Made by a program: the position numbers and the translations under genes. The notes beneath the pieces were generated by a model. The model had not been told where the DNA came from. It made no database searches and was given only the letters and a program-made list of their open reading frames with translations. A DNA stretch of 64,000 nt from positions 62,001-126,000 of the forward strand of contig NZ_RJZE01000001.1 of the NCBI RefSeq assembly GCF_003986935.1, given 5' to 3'. Below are positions 10,327 through 19,559 of this stretch, piece by piece. Position 1 is the stretch's first letter; each line of letters begins with the position of its first letter. Source of the DNA: Paraburkholderia kururiensis JCM 10599 = LMG 19447. GTDB taxonomy: Bacteria; Pseudomonadota; Gammaproteobacteria; Burkholderiales; Burkholderiaceae.

Positions 10327-12074
10327 GCCTCATTCGACTCAAAGGCGGCACGGTCTACGACCCGATCAACGGGGTGAATGGGCTGCGTCGCGACATCGCG
10401 ATTCGCGACGGCCGCATCGTGAACGTGCCGGACCACGTGCCCGCCGACATGGAATACGACGCCGAAGGCATGGTGGTGATGGCGGGCGGCATCGACCTGC
10501 ATTCGCACATCGGCGGCGGCAAGACGAACATCTCGCGCCTGCTGTTGCCCGAAGACCATCGCACCGACCTTGCGCGCGAAGCCGAACGTGCGCGCGCGTG
10601 TGAGGCGAACGGCAGTGCAGTGCTCGAACCGACGCGCGATGCCGAAGGTCGCTACCTGCGCCTGCCCTCGTGCGGCGTCTGCACGCCGGGCACGCTCGCC
10701 ACCGGCTACCGCTACGCGGAAATGGGCTACACCGCGGCCTTCGAGCCCGCCATGATGGCCTCGAACGCGCGCCACGCGCATCTGGAAATGGGCGACACGC
10801 CGATCATCGATCATGGCGCCTACGTGATGCTCGGCAACGACGAACTGTTCCTGCAACTGCTGGCCTCGGGCGCCGGCCCGGAACGCATTCGCGACTACGT
10901 GGGCTGGACGCTGAACGCAAGCAAGGCGCTCGGCGTGAAGGTGGTCAACCCCGGCGGCATCTCGGCGTTCAAGTTCAACCAGCGCGCGCTCGACGTGGAC
11001 GAAGCGCACGTGCACTACGGCGTCACGCCGCGCGACGTGCTGCGCACGCTCACACGCGCGCTCACTGAATTGCGCGTGCCGCATCCGCTGCACGTGCACG
11101 CGAGCAACCTGGGCGTGCCGGGCAATCTCGCGTCCACCATCAAGACCATGGACGCCGCGGACGGCTTGCCCATCCACCTCACGCACATCCAGTTTCACAG
11201 CTACGGCACCGAAGGGCCGCAGAAGTTTTCGTCGGGCGCGCGCGAGATTGCCGAGGCCGTGAACGCGCGGCCCAACGTGACCATCGACGTGGGCCAGGTG
11301 ATCTTCGGGCAGACCGTCACCGCTTCCGGCGACACCATGATGCAGTTCCGCAACGCGCCGTTCGCGCGGCCGCACAAGTGGGTGATGGGCGACATCGAAT
11401 GCGATGCGGGCTGCGGCGTAGTGCCGTTCCGCTATCGCGAACAGAGCTACGTGAACGCGCTGCAATGGATCATCGGGCTCGAAATCTTCCTGCTCGTGGA
11501 CGACCCGTGGCGCGTTTCGATGACCACGGACCACCCGAACGGCGGCCCGTTCACGAGCTACCCGCATCTGATCCGCCTCTTGATGGACAAGTCGTTTCGC
11601 GACGAGCAACTCGCGAAGCTGCACCCCGAGGCGCAGGTGGCCAGCGCGCTGCGCGAACTGAAGCGCGAATTCTCGCTGTACGAGATCGCGATCATCACGC
11701 GCGCCGGCCCCGCGAAGCTATTGGGCCTGCGCGATCGCGGCCACCTGGGCGAAGGCGCGGCGGCGGATATCGCCGTCTATCGCAACCAGGACGACCGCGA
11801 ACGCATGTTCACGTCGCCGGCCTACGTGTTCAAGGACGGCCACCTCGTGGCGCGCGACGGCACGCTCGTTTCGGTGCCCACGGGCGGCATCCATTTCGTG
11901 ACGCCCGAATACGACCGCGGCATCGAAAAGACCCTGCGCGCGTGGAGCGACGCGAATCTCACCACGAACTTCGCGCACGCCGCGATCAGCAACGACGAAG
12001 CGTGTGCGTGCTGCCGCGGAGGCAGGCTGTTGCCGGTCGAATGCTTCTCCGCAGAGGAGGCGGAAAATCGTTGA
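10323..12074 (+). CDS. fhcA: Formyltransferase/hydrolase complex subunit A (FwdA/FmdA-like)
   Basis: A 583-residue amidohydrolase-superfamily subunit. It hydrolyses formyl-methanofuran to formate in the bacterial C1-oxidation pathway. Metal ligands are present: GGIDLHSHIGGG (His60, His62), HVHASNLG, ITLTHIQFHSYG-type histidines in the middle, and the late TTDHPNGG aspartate. Length and order (B-A-D-C) match characterised Fhc operons. The start overlaps the fhcB stop by four bases. The stop codon lies in the first unit of a 12-bp tandem repeat. Confidence 0.93.
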   Translation: MSLIRLKGGTVYDPINGVNGLRRDIAIRDGRIVNVPDHVPADMEYDAEGMVVMAGGIDLHSHIGGGKTNISRLLLPEDHRTDLAREAERARACEANGSAVLEPTRDAEGRYLRLPSCGVCTPGTLATGYRYAEMGYTAAFEPAMMASNARHAHLEMGDTPIIDHGAYVMLGNDELFLQLLASGAGPERIRDYVGWTLNASKALGVKVVNPGGISAFKFNQRALDVDEAHVHYGVTPRDVLRTLTRALTELRVPHPLHVHASNLGVPGNLASTIKTMDAADGLPIHLTHIQFHSYGTEGPQKFSSGAREIAEAVNARPNVTIDVGQVIFGQTVTASGDTMMQFRNAPFARPHKWVMGDIECDAGCGVVPFRYREQSYVNALQWIIGLEIFLLVDDPWRVSMTTDHPNGGPFTSYPHLIRLLMDKSFRDEQLAKLHPEAQVASALRELKREFSLYEIAIITRAGPAKLLGLRDRGHLGEGAAADIAVYRNQDDRERMFTSPAYVFKDGHLVARDGTLVSVPTGGIHFVTPEYDRGIEKTLRAWSDANLTTNFAHAAISNDEACACCRGGRLLPVECFSAEEAENR

Positions 12075-12104
12075 ACCCTGCGTTGAACTAAGCGTTGAAC
12101 CGCG
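12069..12104. repeat. Three-unit 12-bp tandem repeat at the fhcA stop codon
   Basis: Three consecutive 12-mers (12069-12080, 12081-12092, 12093-12104) share the core CGTTGAAC, with variable last four bases. The TGA inside the first unit is the fhcA stop. The fhcA-fhcD gap is otherwise plain. Confidence 0.75.
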
Positions 12105-12185
12105 CGAACCCGCGCTGAACGCGCAGCAAGCGCAACCTCACGGAAGCATCACGCAAGCATCAAGCAACCAACCAGGCGCCGAGAG

Positions 12186-13166
12186 ATGGAGCACGAACAG
12201 CCCGCGACGACCGACACCGCGCCCCTTACGATCAACGGCACGCTGATCGACAGGACGTTCGCCGAAGCCTTCCCGATGAAGGCCACGCGGCTCGTCGTGA
12301 CGGCGCACACGCCGCAGTGGGCGCACCACGCCGCGCATTCCATGACGGGCTTCGCGACCTCGGTGATCGGCTGCGGCTGCGAGGCCGGTATCGAACGCGA
12401 ACTCGCGCCCGACGAAACGCCCGACGGGCGGCCGGGCGTGAGCGTGCTGCTGTTCGCGGTGTCGTCGAAGGAACTGGCGAAGCAGGTGGAGCGGCGCGTG
12501 GGCCAATGCGTGCTGACGTGCCCGACCACGGCGGTGTATGGCGGTATCGACCGCGCCACGAGCCGCGCGCCGCTTTCGGACAACGCGGCGCTTGGCAGCA
12601 CGCTGCGTTTCTTCGGCGACGGCTGGCAGATTGCGAAGATGATCGGCACCACGCGCTACTGGCGCGTGCCGGTGATGGATGGCGAGTTCGTCTGCGAAGA
12701 CACGGCGCCCACGGTAAAGGCCGTGGGCGGCGGCAATCTGCTTTTGCTCGCCACCGACACCGACGCCGCCCTCGCCGCCGCCGAAGCCGCCGTGGCCGCG
12801 ATGCGCAAGCTGCCGAACGTCGTGATGCCGTTTCCGGGCGGCGTGGTGCGCTCGGGGTCGAAGGTGGGCTCGAAGTATCGGGGCGCGACTGCCTCCACCA
12901 ACGACGCGTTCTGTCCCACGCTCGTGGGCCTCTCGCCGCGCAGCGAACTCACGGACGAAGTGGGCTGCGTGCTGGAAATCGTGATCGATGGGCTCACGGA
13001 AGCCGACGTGGCCGCCGCAATGACGACGGGCATCGTGGCCGCCACCGCGCGTGGCCGCGCGGCGGGCATGCTGCGCATTTCGGCGGGCAACTACGGCGGC
13101 AAGCTCGGGCCCTATCACTTCCATCTGCACGCCCTTGCAGCTGGACTGGACGGGAGCCACGCATGA
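12186..13166 (+). CDS. fhcD: Formylmethanofuran-H4MPT formyltransferase (Ftr)
   Basis: A 326-residue formyltransferase that moves the formyl group between tetrahydromethanopterin and methanofuran. Recognisable segments are LTINGTLIDRTFAEAFPMKATR, GFATSVIGCGCEAG, and C-terminal ISAGNYGGKLGPYHFHL. Length is typical for archaeal Ftr and bacterial FhcD. It follows fhcA after 111 bp and overlaps fhcC by four bases. The ATG has only a weak upstream purine stretch, but the conserved N-terminus begins soon after it. Confidence 0.93.
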   Translation: MEHEQPATTDTAPLTINGTLIDRTFAEAFPMKATRLVVTAHTPQWAHHAAHSMTGFATSVIGCGCEAGIERELAPDETPDGRPGVSVLLFAVSSKELAKQVERRVGQCVLTCPTTAVYGGIDRATSRAPLSDNAALGSTLRFFGDGWQIAKMIGTTRYWRVPVMDGEFVCEDTAPTVKAVGGGNLLLLATDTDAALAAAEAAVAAMRKLPNVVMPFPGGVVRSGSKVGSKYRGATASTNDAFCPTLVGLSPRSELTDEVGCVLEIVIDGLTEADVAAAMTTGIVAATARGRAAGMLRISAGNYGGKLGPYHFHLHALAAGLDGSHA

Positions 13167-13987
13167 GCACCACGACCCTGCGTGTGAAGAAGGCGCCCGG
13201 CTTTCGCGTGGATGCATCGCCGCTGCTGCCCGAATTACTCGACAGCAAACCGCTCGCCGAGATCGAACGCATCGTGCTGCATGCGGGCAACGAAGCGTGC
13301 GCCGTAGGCGATCTGTTCGACGTGGCGCGCAGCGAAAGCGATGCAGGCGGCCCCACGCTGATGATCGAAGGCGCAGACCCGTGGCTCGACAGGCTCGGCG
13401 TCGCAATGAATGGCGGGCACCTCGTCGTGCAGGGCGCGGCCGGCGACTACGCGGGCCACCGCATGGCGGGCGGCGTGCTGAGCGTCGGCGGCAATGCGGG
13501 TCACTTCACGGCCTGCGAGATGCGTGGCGGCCGGCTCACCGTGAACGGCAACACCGGTGACTTCGCGGCCAGCGCGCTGCCCGGCGACATGGACGGCATG
13601 ACGGGCGGCACGCTCGCCATTCACGGCAACGCGGGCGCGCGCCTGGCCGACCGCATGCGGCGCGGCCTCGTGCTGGTGGGCGGCAACGCAGGCGAATTTG
13701 CAGCGTCGCGGCTCGTGGCGGGCACCGTCTGCATAGCCGGCGAACTGGGCCCGCATTATGCGTACGGTATGCGGCGCGGCACGCTGCTGCTCGCACGCGA
13801 ACCGCAACGTCTGCCGCCCACTTTTGCGGGCGGCGGGCGCGGCTTCGGCGTGTTCTGGTCGCTGCTCGTGCGCAGCCTCGCTGGCGAAATGGCGCCTTTT
13901 TCCGCGTGGAGCGCCGCGCAGCTGCCGGCGCGCTACACCGGCGACCTCGCCGTGGACGGCAGGGGAGAAATACTGATTCCCGGCTGA
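13163..13987 (+). CDS. fhcC: Formyltransferase/hydrolase complex subunit C (FwdC/FmdC-like)
   Basis: A 274-residue subunit built of repeating glycine-rich beta-helix turns, such as GGHLVVQGAAGDYAG, GGVLSVGGNAGHFT, GGRLTVNGNTGDF and GGTLAIHGNAGARL. This fold is shared with the C-terminal domain of glutamate synthase and with FwdC. It scaffolds the Fhc complex. The ATGA overlap with fhcD couples their translation. It is the last fhc gene, 82 bp before the cytochrome gene. Confidence 0.92.
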   Translation: MSTTTLRVKKAPGFRVDASPLLPELLDSKPLAEIERIVLHAGNEACAVGDLFDVARSESDAGGPTLMIEGADPWLDRLGVAMNGGHLVVQGAAGDYAGHRMAGGVLSVGGNAGHFTACEMRGGRLTVNGNTGDFAASALPGDMDGMTGGTLAIHGNAGARLADRMRRGLVLVGGNAGEFAASRLVAGTVCIAGELGPHYAYGMRRGTLLLAREPQRLPPTFAGGGRGFGVFWSLLVRSLAGEMAPFSAWSAAQLPARYTGDLAVDGRGEILIPG

Positions 13988-14069
13988 GCCTGCGCGCGGT
14001 AAAGGAGGGGTGTTCGGCAGAACACCTCGACAACGAAAGCACAACCCAAAAACGATAGGAGACATCGGG

Positions 14070-14639
14070 ATGACGACGGCGCATTCTCCCGCTGCACGCC
14101 AATCCACCGGTTTGCGCGAACCGCGTCGCTACGCGGGCTCGCTGATCGTGCTGCACTGGCTGATCGGGCTCGCCATCATCGCCCTGCTCGCGCTGGGCTT
14201 GTACATGGTCGGCCTGCCCAAAGGGCTGCCCGTGAAGGCCACGCTGATCAACTTGCACAAGTCGCTCGGGTTGACGGTTTTCCTGCTGGTGCTTCTGCGC
14301 ATCCTGGTGCGCGCGGCCCGTAACCGGCCGCCGCTTCCGCCGATGCCACCGTGGCAACGCGCCGCCGCGCGCACCACGCAGGTTCTTTTATATGTCGGGA
14401 TGGTGGCCATGCCGGTCACCGGTTATCTGGGCTCGTCGTTCAACAGCTACGGCACGCGCTTCTGGGGCCTCGCGCTGCCGCGTTGGGGCTGGGACGACGC
14501 GGGCCTGCGCCACCTCTTCTTCGGCGCGCATCGCTACATCGCGTACGCGATGATCGTGCTCGTCGCGCTGCATATTGCCGGCGCGCTCAAGCATCAGTTC
14601 ATCGACCGCGACAACCTGATGGCGAGAATGCTGCCATGA
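14070..14639 (+). CDS. Cytochrome b561 family membrane protein
   Basis: A 189-residue four-helix di-heme b-type cytochrome of the inner membrane. Probable heme ligands are the histidines in VLHWLIG (first helix), LINLHKSLG, FFGAHRYIAY and ALHIAGALKH. AGGAG stands nine bases before the ATG at 14070; the frame is open 20 codons further upstream without support. The stop overlaps the next gene by four bases. Its place between fhc and pqq suggests it passes electrons between the quinone pool and a periplasmic carrier during C1 or alcohol oxidation, which is inference. Confidence 0.85.
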   Translation: MTTAHSPAARQSTGLREPRRYAGSLIVLHWLIGLAIIALLALGLYMVGLPKGLPVKATLINLHKSLGLTVFLLVLLRILVRAARNRPPLPPMPPWQRAAARTTQVLLYVGMVAMPVTGYLGSSFNSYGTRFWGLALPRWGWDDAGLRHLFFGAHRYIAYAMIVLVALHIAGALKHQFIDRDNLMARMLP

Positions 14640-15661
14640 GCGTGGCTACCATGATGCCGTGTTCACGGTCGCCATCGTCGCAGGTGTCGCAAACACTGCG
14701 CACGCGCGACGGGCACCGCGTACGCTATGCCGTTGCGGGCGCAGCTGATGGACTGCCCGTGGCCGTGCTGCATGGTGGCCCCGGCAGCGGCAGCCAGCCG
14801 GGCGCGCTGCGGCTCTTCGATCTCTCGCGCCATCGCATCGTGCTGATCGATCAGCGTGGCGCGGGCGCATCGAAGCCGCGCGGCAGCGTGCGCCGCAACC
14901 GCACCAACGCGCTGATCGCCGACATGGAAGCCATTCGCGTGCGCCTTGGCATCGAACGCTGGGGCGTGCTGGGCGGATCGTGGGGCGCGGCGCTGGCGCT
15001 CGCCTACGCGGGGCGGCATCCCGAGTCGCTAAGTGCGGTCGTGCTGCGCGGGCTCTTTCTCGCGTCGGAACGCGAAGTGCGCGGACTCTTCGTGACTTCG
15101 CGCCATCGTGCTCCGCGTCAGTGGACGAAGCTTGCGTCCGCTGCGCATTGCACGCGCCCTCACGCGTTGCTGCGTCGTTGCCACGCGTTGCTTCAATACG
15201 GCGTGAGCCCCGCACGTCAACGCGCCGTGGCGCTCGCGTGGCGCGACTACGAAAACGTCGTGCTCGCGCGTTCGTGCGGACGCGGCGCCGTGGCTTCGGC
15301 CACGCGGACGCCTCGCGTCACGCCGGCTCGTGCAGACCGGCTTGTCGCGAAGTACCGCGTGCAGTCGCACTATCTCGTACATCGCTGCTGGCTGGGCGAA
15401 ACGCGGCTGCTGGCGCTGGCGCGTCGCGCGGGCAAGGCCGGTGTGCCGATTGCCGCCGTGCATGGCAGCCGCGACCCCGTGTGTCCGCCGCAGAATCTGC
15501 AACGTCTCGCGCGTGCCGTGCCGCATGCGCAGACCGAATGCGTGCCGGGCGCGGGCCATCTCGCGAGCGACCCTGCGCTGCACCGGCGCGTGGCGCGCGC
15601 GATCGAACGCCTGTTTGCCGAACCCAACCGCGAGGAGCGCACGCTGCGCTACGCCACATGA
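14636..15661 (+). CDS. Alpha/beta hydrolase, proline iminopeptidase (S33)-like, PQQ-linked
   Basis: A 341-residue S33-type hydrolase. It has the oxyanion motif HGGPGSGS, then DQRGAGAS, the nucleophile elbow GGSWGAALALAYA, an acid in GSRDPVCP and the histidine in GAGHLAS. It overlaps the cytochrome gene upstream and pqqB downstream, each by ATGA, so it is translated as part of the pqq operon. Some pqq loci contain peptidases (PqqF, PqqG, or the alpha/beta hydrolase PqqM) that help trim PqqA. No PqqF-type metalloprotease is in the window, so a precursor-processing role is plausible but unproven. The middle is unusually Arg/Ala-rich. Confidence 0.8.
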   Translation: MSVATMMPCSRSPSSQVSQTLRTRDGHRVRYAVAGAADGLPVAVLHGGPGSGSQPGALRLFDLSRHRIVLIDQRGAGASKPRGSVRRNRTNALIADMEAIRVRLGIERWGVLGGSWGAALALAYAGRHPESLSAVVLRGLFLASEREVRGLFVTSRHRAPRQWTKLASAAHCTRPHALLRRCHALLQYGVSPARQRAVALAWRDYENVVLARSCGRGAVASATRTPRVTPARADRLVAKYRVQSHYLVHRCWLGETRLLALARRAGKAGVPIAAVHGSRDPVCPPQNLQRLARAVPHAQTECVPGAGHLASDPALHRRVARAIERLFAEPNREERTLRYAT

Positions 15662-16602
15662 AAATCAAGGTGCTCGGATCGTCCGCAGGCGGCGGCTTTC
15701 CACAATGGAACTGCAACTGCCGCAATTGCGACGGCGTGCGACGCGGCACGGTGAAGGCGACGCGCCGCACGCAGTCGTCTATTGCGGTGAGCGCGAACGG
15801 CGAAGACTGGCTGCTCGTGAATGCGTCGCCGGACCTGCTCGCGCAGATCGCGGCGCATCCCGAACTGCAACCGGCGCGCCGTGTGCGCGACAGCGGCATT
15901 GCCGCGGCGCTCGTGATCGACGCACAGATCGACCACGTCACGGGCCTCGTGATGTTGCGCGAGCGCGATACGCCGCTGCCGCTCTACGCGACGCAGGCCG
16001 TGTGGCAAGACCTCTGCACGGGCTTTCCGATTGGCCCCATGCTCTCGCATTACTGCGGCGTGGAGCATCACCCCATCGCGCTGGACGGTGGCGCCTTTTC
16101 CGTCGCGGCGCTGCCGGGCTTGCAGATCGAAGCGCTGCCGCTTTCGAGCAAGGCACCGCCGTACTCGCCGCATCGCAATGCGCCGGAACGCGGCGACAAC
16201 ATCGGCCTCACGTTCATCAATCCGCAGTCGGGCAAGCGGGCGTTCTATGCGCCGGGGCTGGGCGCAATCGAACCGCACGTGCTGGCCGCCATGCGCGAAG
16301 CCGACCTGCTGCTCGTGGACGGCACGCTGTGGACCGGCGACGAAATGATCCGTCTCGGGCTTTCGAAGAAGACCTCGGCTGACATGGGCCATCTGCCGCA
16401 ATCGGGGCCCGGCGGCATGATCGAGGTGCTCGATTCGATCGGCAGCGACAAAAGCAACGGCAGCGGCACGGGCAAACCGCGCAAGGTGCTCATCCACATC
16501 AACAACACGAACCCGATTCTGGTGGAAGACGGCCCGGAGCGGCGCGAGCTTGCGGACCACGGAATCGAAGTCGCGTACGACGGCATGGCGTTCGAGCTTT
16601 GA
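15658..16602 (+). CDS. pqqB: PQQ biosynthesis protein PqqB
   Basis: A 314-residue metallo-beta-lactamase-fold protein that hydroxylates a PQQ intermediate. It begins MKIKVLGSSAGGGFPQWNC and has the structural zinc motif CNCRNC. Further markers are VIDAQIDHVTGL and SADMGHLPQSGPGG. Length is typical. It starts inside the stop of the alpha/beta hydrolase and is followed by pqqC after 51 bp. Confidence 0.96.
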   Translation: MKIKVLGSSAGGGFPQWNCNCRNCDGVRRGTVKATRRTQSSIAVSANGEDWLLVNASPDLLAQIAAHPELQPARRVRDSGIAAALVIDAQIDHVTGLVMLRERDTPLPLYATQAVWQDLCTGFPIGPMLSHYCGVEHHPIALDGGAFSVAALPGLQIEALPLSSKAPPYSPHRNAPERGDNIGLTFINPQSGKRAFYAPGLGAIEPHVLAAMREADLLLVDGTLWTGDEMIRLGLSKKTSADMGHLPQSGPGGMIEVLDSIGSDKSNGSGTGKPRKVLIHINNTNPILVEDGPERRELADHGIEVAYDGMAFEL

Positions 16603-16653
16603 GAGTTTGAATGCGTTGAGCGCCCTGACCAGACGAAATCAAACGGAGACGGC

Positions 16654-17394
16654 ATGAACATCAACGACACCTACGGCACAGCGCCGGTACGCGAGGTCGA
16701 TCCCACGCTGCCGGCCTGGAGCCGCGAGGCATTCGAAGAACAGTTGCGCGCGAAGGGCACGTCGTACCACATTCATCATCCGTTCAACGTGAAGATGAAC
16801 AGCGGCGGCTGTTCGCCCACACAGATTCGCGGCTGGGTGGCCAACCGCTTCTATTACCAGATCAACATTCCGCTCAAAGACGCCGCCGTTCTCTCCAATT
16901 GCCCCGACCGCGCCACGCGTCGCCGCTGGATGCAGCGCATTCTGGACCACGACGGCTACGGCGAAGACGAAGGCGGCATCGAAACGTGGGCGCGCCTGGC
17001 GGATGCCGTCGGTATTTCGCGCGACGACCTGTGGTCGCTGCGGTTCGTCACGCCGGGCGTGCGTTTCGCCGTGGACGCCTACGTGAATTTCGCGCGCCGC
17101 GCGCCGTGGCAGGAAGCGGTGTGCTCGTCGCTCACGGAGATGTTTGCACCGCAGATCCATCGCGACCGTCTCGCCACGTGGCCCGGTCATTACCCGTGGA
17201 TCGACGCCGTGGGTCTCGACTACTTCCGCTCGCGCATCACGCGTGCGCAGCGCGACGTGGAGCACGGCCTCGAAGTCACGCTCGACCACTTCACGCGGCG
17301 CGACCAGCAGGAACGGGCGCTCGAGATACTGCAATTCAAGCTCGACATTCTCTGGACGATGCTGGACTCGATCGAAAAGGCCTTCCCGCAATGA
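16654..17394 (+). CDS. pqqC: Pyrroloquinoline-quinone synthase PqqC
   Basis: A 246-residue, cofactor-free oxidase that closes the rings and completes PQQ. Family markers include [44 protein letters not shown] and [31 protein letters not shown] precedes the ATG. Its stop overlaps pqqD (ATGA at 17391-17394). Confidence 0.97.
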   Translation: MNINDTYGTAPVREVDPTLPAWSREAFEEQLRAKGTSYHIHHPFNVKMNSGGCSPTQIRGWVANRFYYQINIPLKDAAVLSNCPDRATRRRWMQRILDHDGYGEDEGGIETWARLADAVGISRDDLWSLRFVTPGVRFAVDAYVNFARRAPWQEAVCSSLTEMFAPQIHRDRLATWPGHYPWIDAVGLDYFRSRITRAQRDVEHGLEVTLDHFTRRDQQERALEILQFKLDILWTMLDSIEKAFPQ

Positions 17395-17654
17395 CTGACG
17401 AAGCGCACAACCTGAAGCTGAAAACGCTGTTCCGCATGCAATGGGAGCCGGCGCAAAACGCGCACGTGCTGCTGTACCCCGAAGGCATGGTGAAGCTGAA
17501 CCAGAGCGCCGCCGAAATCCTGAAGCGCTGCGACGGCACGCGCAACATCGACACGCTGATCGCCGATCTCGAACAGGCCTTCAACGCCACGGACATCGGC
17601 GGCGAAGTCCGCTCATTCGTGGCCGAAGCGCAGCGGCGCGGCTGGCTGGAGTAG
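17391..17654 (+). CDS. pqqD: PqqA-binding chaperone PqqD
   Basis: An 87-residue peptide chaperone that binds PqqA and presents it to PqqE. It has the PqqD core [20 protein letters not shown] and a C-terminal helix ending RGWLE. It is separate here, not fused to PqqC or PqqE. The start overlaps pqqC and the stop is four bases before pqqE. Confidence 0.95.
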   Translation: MTDEAHNLKLKTLFRMQWEPAQNAHVLLYPEGMVKLNQSAAEILKRCDGTRNIDTLIADLEQAFNATDIGGEVRSFVAEAQRRGWLE

Positions 17655-17658
17655 TGCC

Positions 17659-18891
17659 ATGAACGAACCTGCTGCTGCCTTTGCCTCTCCCGCTGCCGCC
17701 GCGTCGCAAACCGCAGCGCCCGACGTGCCGCCGCCGCTGTGGCTGCTTGCCGAACTCACCTACCGTTGCCCGCTGCATTGCGTGTTCTGCTCGAACCCGG
17801 TGAACTACGCGGCACACAATCGCGAACTGGATACGGCGCAATGGCTCGACGTGCTGCGCGAAGCGCGCGCGCTGGGCGCGGCTCAACTGGGCTTTTCCGG
17901 CGGCGAGCCGCTGCTGCGCGACGACCTCGAAGTGCTCGTGGCCGAAGCGCGCAAGCTAGGCTTCTACACGAACCTCATCACCTCCGGCATCGGGCTCACG
18001 GAAAAGCGCATCGGCGACCTGAAGGCTGCGGGCCTGGATCACATTCAGCTCTCGTTTCAGGACTCCACGCAGGAACTCAACGACTTCCTTTCCAGCACGC
18101 GCACGTTCGATCTGAAGCGGCGTGTGGCGAGCCTCATCAAGGCGCACGGTTTTCCGATGGTGCTCAACTGCGTGCTGCATCGCTACAACCTGCCGCACGT
18201 GGACCGCATTATCGAGATGGCGCTTGCAATGGGTGCCGAGTACCTGGAACTCGCCAACACGCAGTACTACGGCTGGGCCAAGGCGAACCAGGCGCAACTC
18301 ATGCCCACGCGCGAACAACTGGAAGAGGCGGAGGCCGTGGTGCAGCGCTATCGCGAAACCCATGGCGACCTCTGCAAGATCTTCTTCGTGGTACCCGACT
18401 ATTTCGAACGGCGCCCCAAGCGCTGCATGAACGGCTGGGGCGCGGTGTTTCTGGGCGTGGCGCCGGACGGCACCGCGCTGCCCTGCCACGCGGCCCGCGA
18501 TCTGCCGGGGCTCGTCTTCCCGAAGGTGACCGAACAGCCGCTGCGCAGCATCTGGTACGAGAGCGACGCGTTCAATCACTATCGCGGCACGTCGTGGATG
18601 AAAGAGCCGTGCCGCAGTTGCGACGAAAAAGAGAAAGACCTGGGCGGCTGCCGCTGCCAGGCGTATCTGCTCACGGGCGACGCGGCCAATGCGGACCCTG
18701 TCTGCGACAAGTCGCCTATGCATGAAAAAGTGGTGAGCGTGGTGCGCGAGGCGGCAATGGCTCGATCGACGCCAACATCGGCCCTGCGCGAGCAACCCAT
18801 CCTGTTTCGCAACGACGCCAACTCGCGGGCGCTGGCCGCGCAGACAGAGCACACCGACCACACATCGGATACCGCGGGAGCCGTGCGATGA
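17659..18891 (+). CDS. pqqE: Radical SAM PqqA peptide cyclase PqqE
   Basis: A 410-residue radical SAM/SPASM enzyme that crosslinks Glu16 and Tyr20 of PqqA. The [4Fe-4S]-SAM motif is Cys37-x3-Cys41-x2-Cys44 (RCPLHCVFC), followed by [15 protein letters not shown] cysteines lie in the C-terminal half: [32 protein letters not shown] and a later PVC. An Ala/Pro-rich leader and a 40-residue Ala/Thr/His-rich tail flank the normal enzyme. The response-regulator start overlaps its stop. Confidence 0.96.
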   Translation: MNEPAAAFASPAAAASQTAAPDVPPPLWLLAELTYRCPLHCVFCSNPVNYAAHNRELDTAQWLDVLREARALGAAQLGFSGGEPLLRDDLEVLVAEARKLGFYTNLITSGIGLTEKRIGDLKAAGLDHIQLSFQDSTQELNDFLSSTRTFDLKRRVASLIKAHGFPMVLNCVLHRYNLPHVDRIIEMALAMGAEYLELANTQYYGWAKANQAQLMPTREQLEEAEAVVQRYRETHGDLCKIFFVVPDYFERRPKRCMNGWGAVFLGVAPDGTALPCHAARDLPGLVFPKVTEQPLRSIWYESDAFNHYRGTSWMKEPCRSCDEKEKDLGGCRCQAYLLTGDAANADPVCDKSPMHEKVVSVVREAAMARSTPTSALREQPILFRNDANSRALAAQTEHTDHTSDTAGAVR

Positions 18892-19559
18892 CCGAGAACG
18901 CCATTTCCGTCCTGCTCGTCGACGATCACGCCGTGGTGCGCGAGGGCTACCGGCGTCTGCTCGAACTCAACGCCGACGTGAACGTATGCGGCGAAGCGGC
19001 CGACGCCGCCGCGGCCTACCAACGCTTCTGCACGCTGCAACCGGACGTGGTGGTGATGGACGTGTCGTTGCCGGGTGCAAGCGGCATTGAAGCCATGCGC
19101 CGCATGCTGGCACGCGAACCGCATGCGCGCGTGCTGATTTTCAGCGTTCATGAGGAAGCCATCTTCGTGCGCCGCGCGCTGGATGCGGGCGCCCTCGGCT
19201 ACGTGACGAAGGCCAGCGCGCCGGACGTGCTGGTGGAAGCGGTGCGCACAGTGGCGAGGCGCGCGAGCTATCTGAGCCCCGATATTTCGCAAACGCTCGC
19301 GTTGCGCCACGCATTCAGCGAAGGTCCGCCGGGGCGTCAACTCTCCGCGCGCGAATTCGAAGTACTGCGGCTGCTCGTGCAGGGCTACACGTTGCAGAGC
19401 ATCGCGGAAAAGCTGGGGCTTTCGCAAAAGACCGTGGCGAATCACCAGTCGGTAATTCGCCAGAAGTTCGGCGCCGACAACGGCGTACAGCTCGCGCAGA
19501 TGGCGAGCCGTTTAGGCCTTCAGGGTCTTCAATTCACGGGGCCGGCGAGCCCCGCCTGA
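18888..19559 (+). CDS. NarL/FixJ-type response regulator
   Basis: A 223-residue two-component regulator. The receiver has [13 protein letters not shown] with acidic D12/D13, and the phospho-acceptor Asp58 in [10 protein letters not shown]. The C-terminal LuxR-type helix-turn-helix, [16 protein letters not shown] through the [20 protein letters not shown] segment, lies near residues 145-195. It overlaps pqqE by four bases, so it is made with the PQQ enzymes. Its last 31 bases overlap the convergent sensor kinase. NarL-type regulators of this kind control PQQ alcohol oxidation in pseudomonads and methylotrophs; that role is inferred here. Confidence 0.9.
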   Translation: MTENAISVLLVDDHAVVREGYRRLLELNADVNVCGEAADAAAAYQRFCTLQPDVVVMDVSLPGASGIEAMRRMLAREPHARVLIFSVHEEAIFVRRALDAGALGYVTKASAPDVLVEAVRTVARRASYLSPDISQTLALRHAFSEGPPGRQLSAREFEVLRLLVQGYTLQSIAEKLGLSQKTVANHQSVIRQKFGADNGVQLAQMASRLGLQGLQFTGPASPA

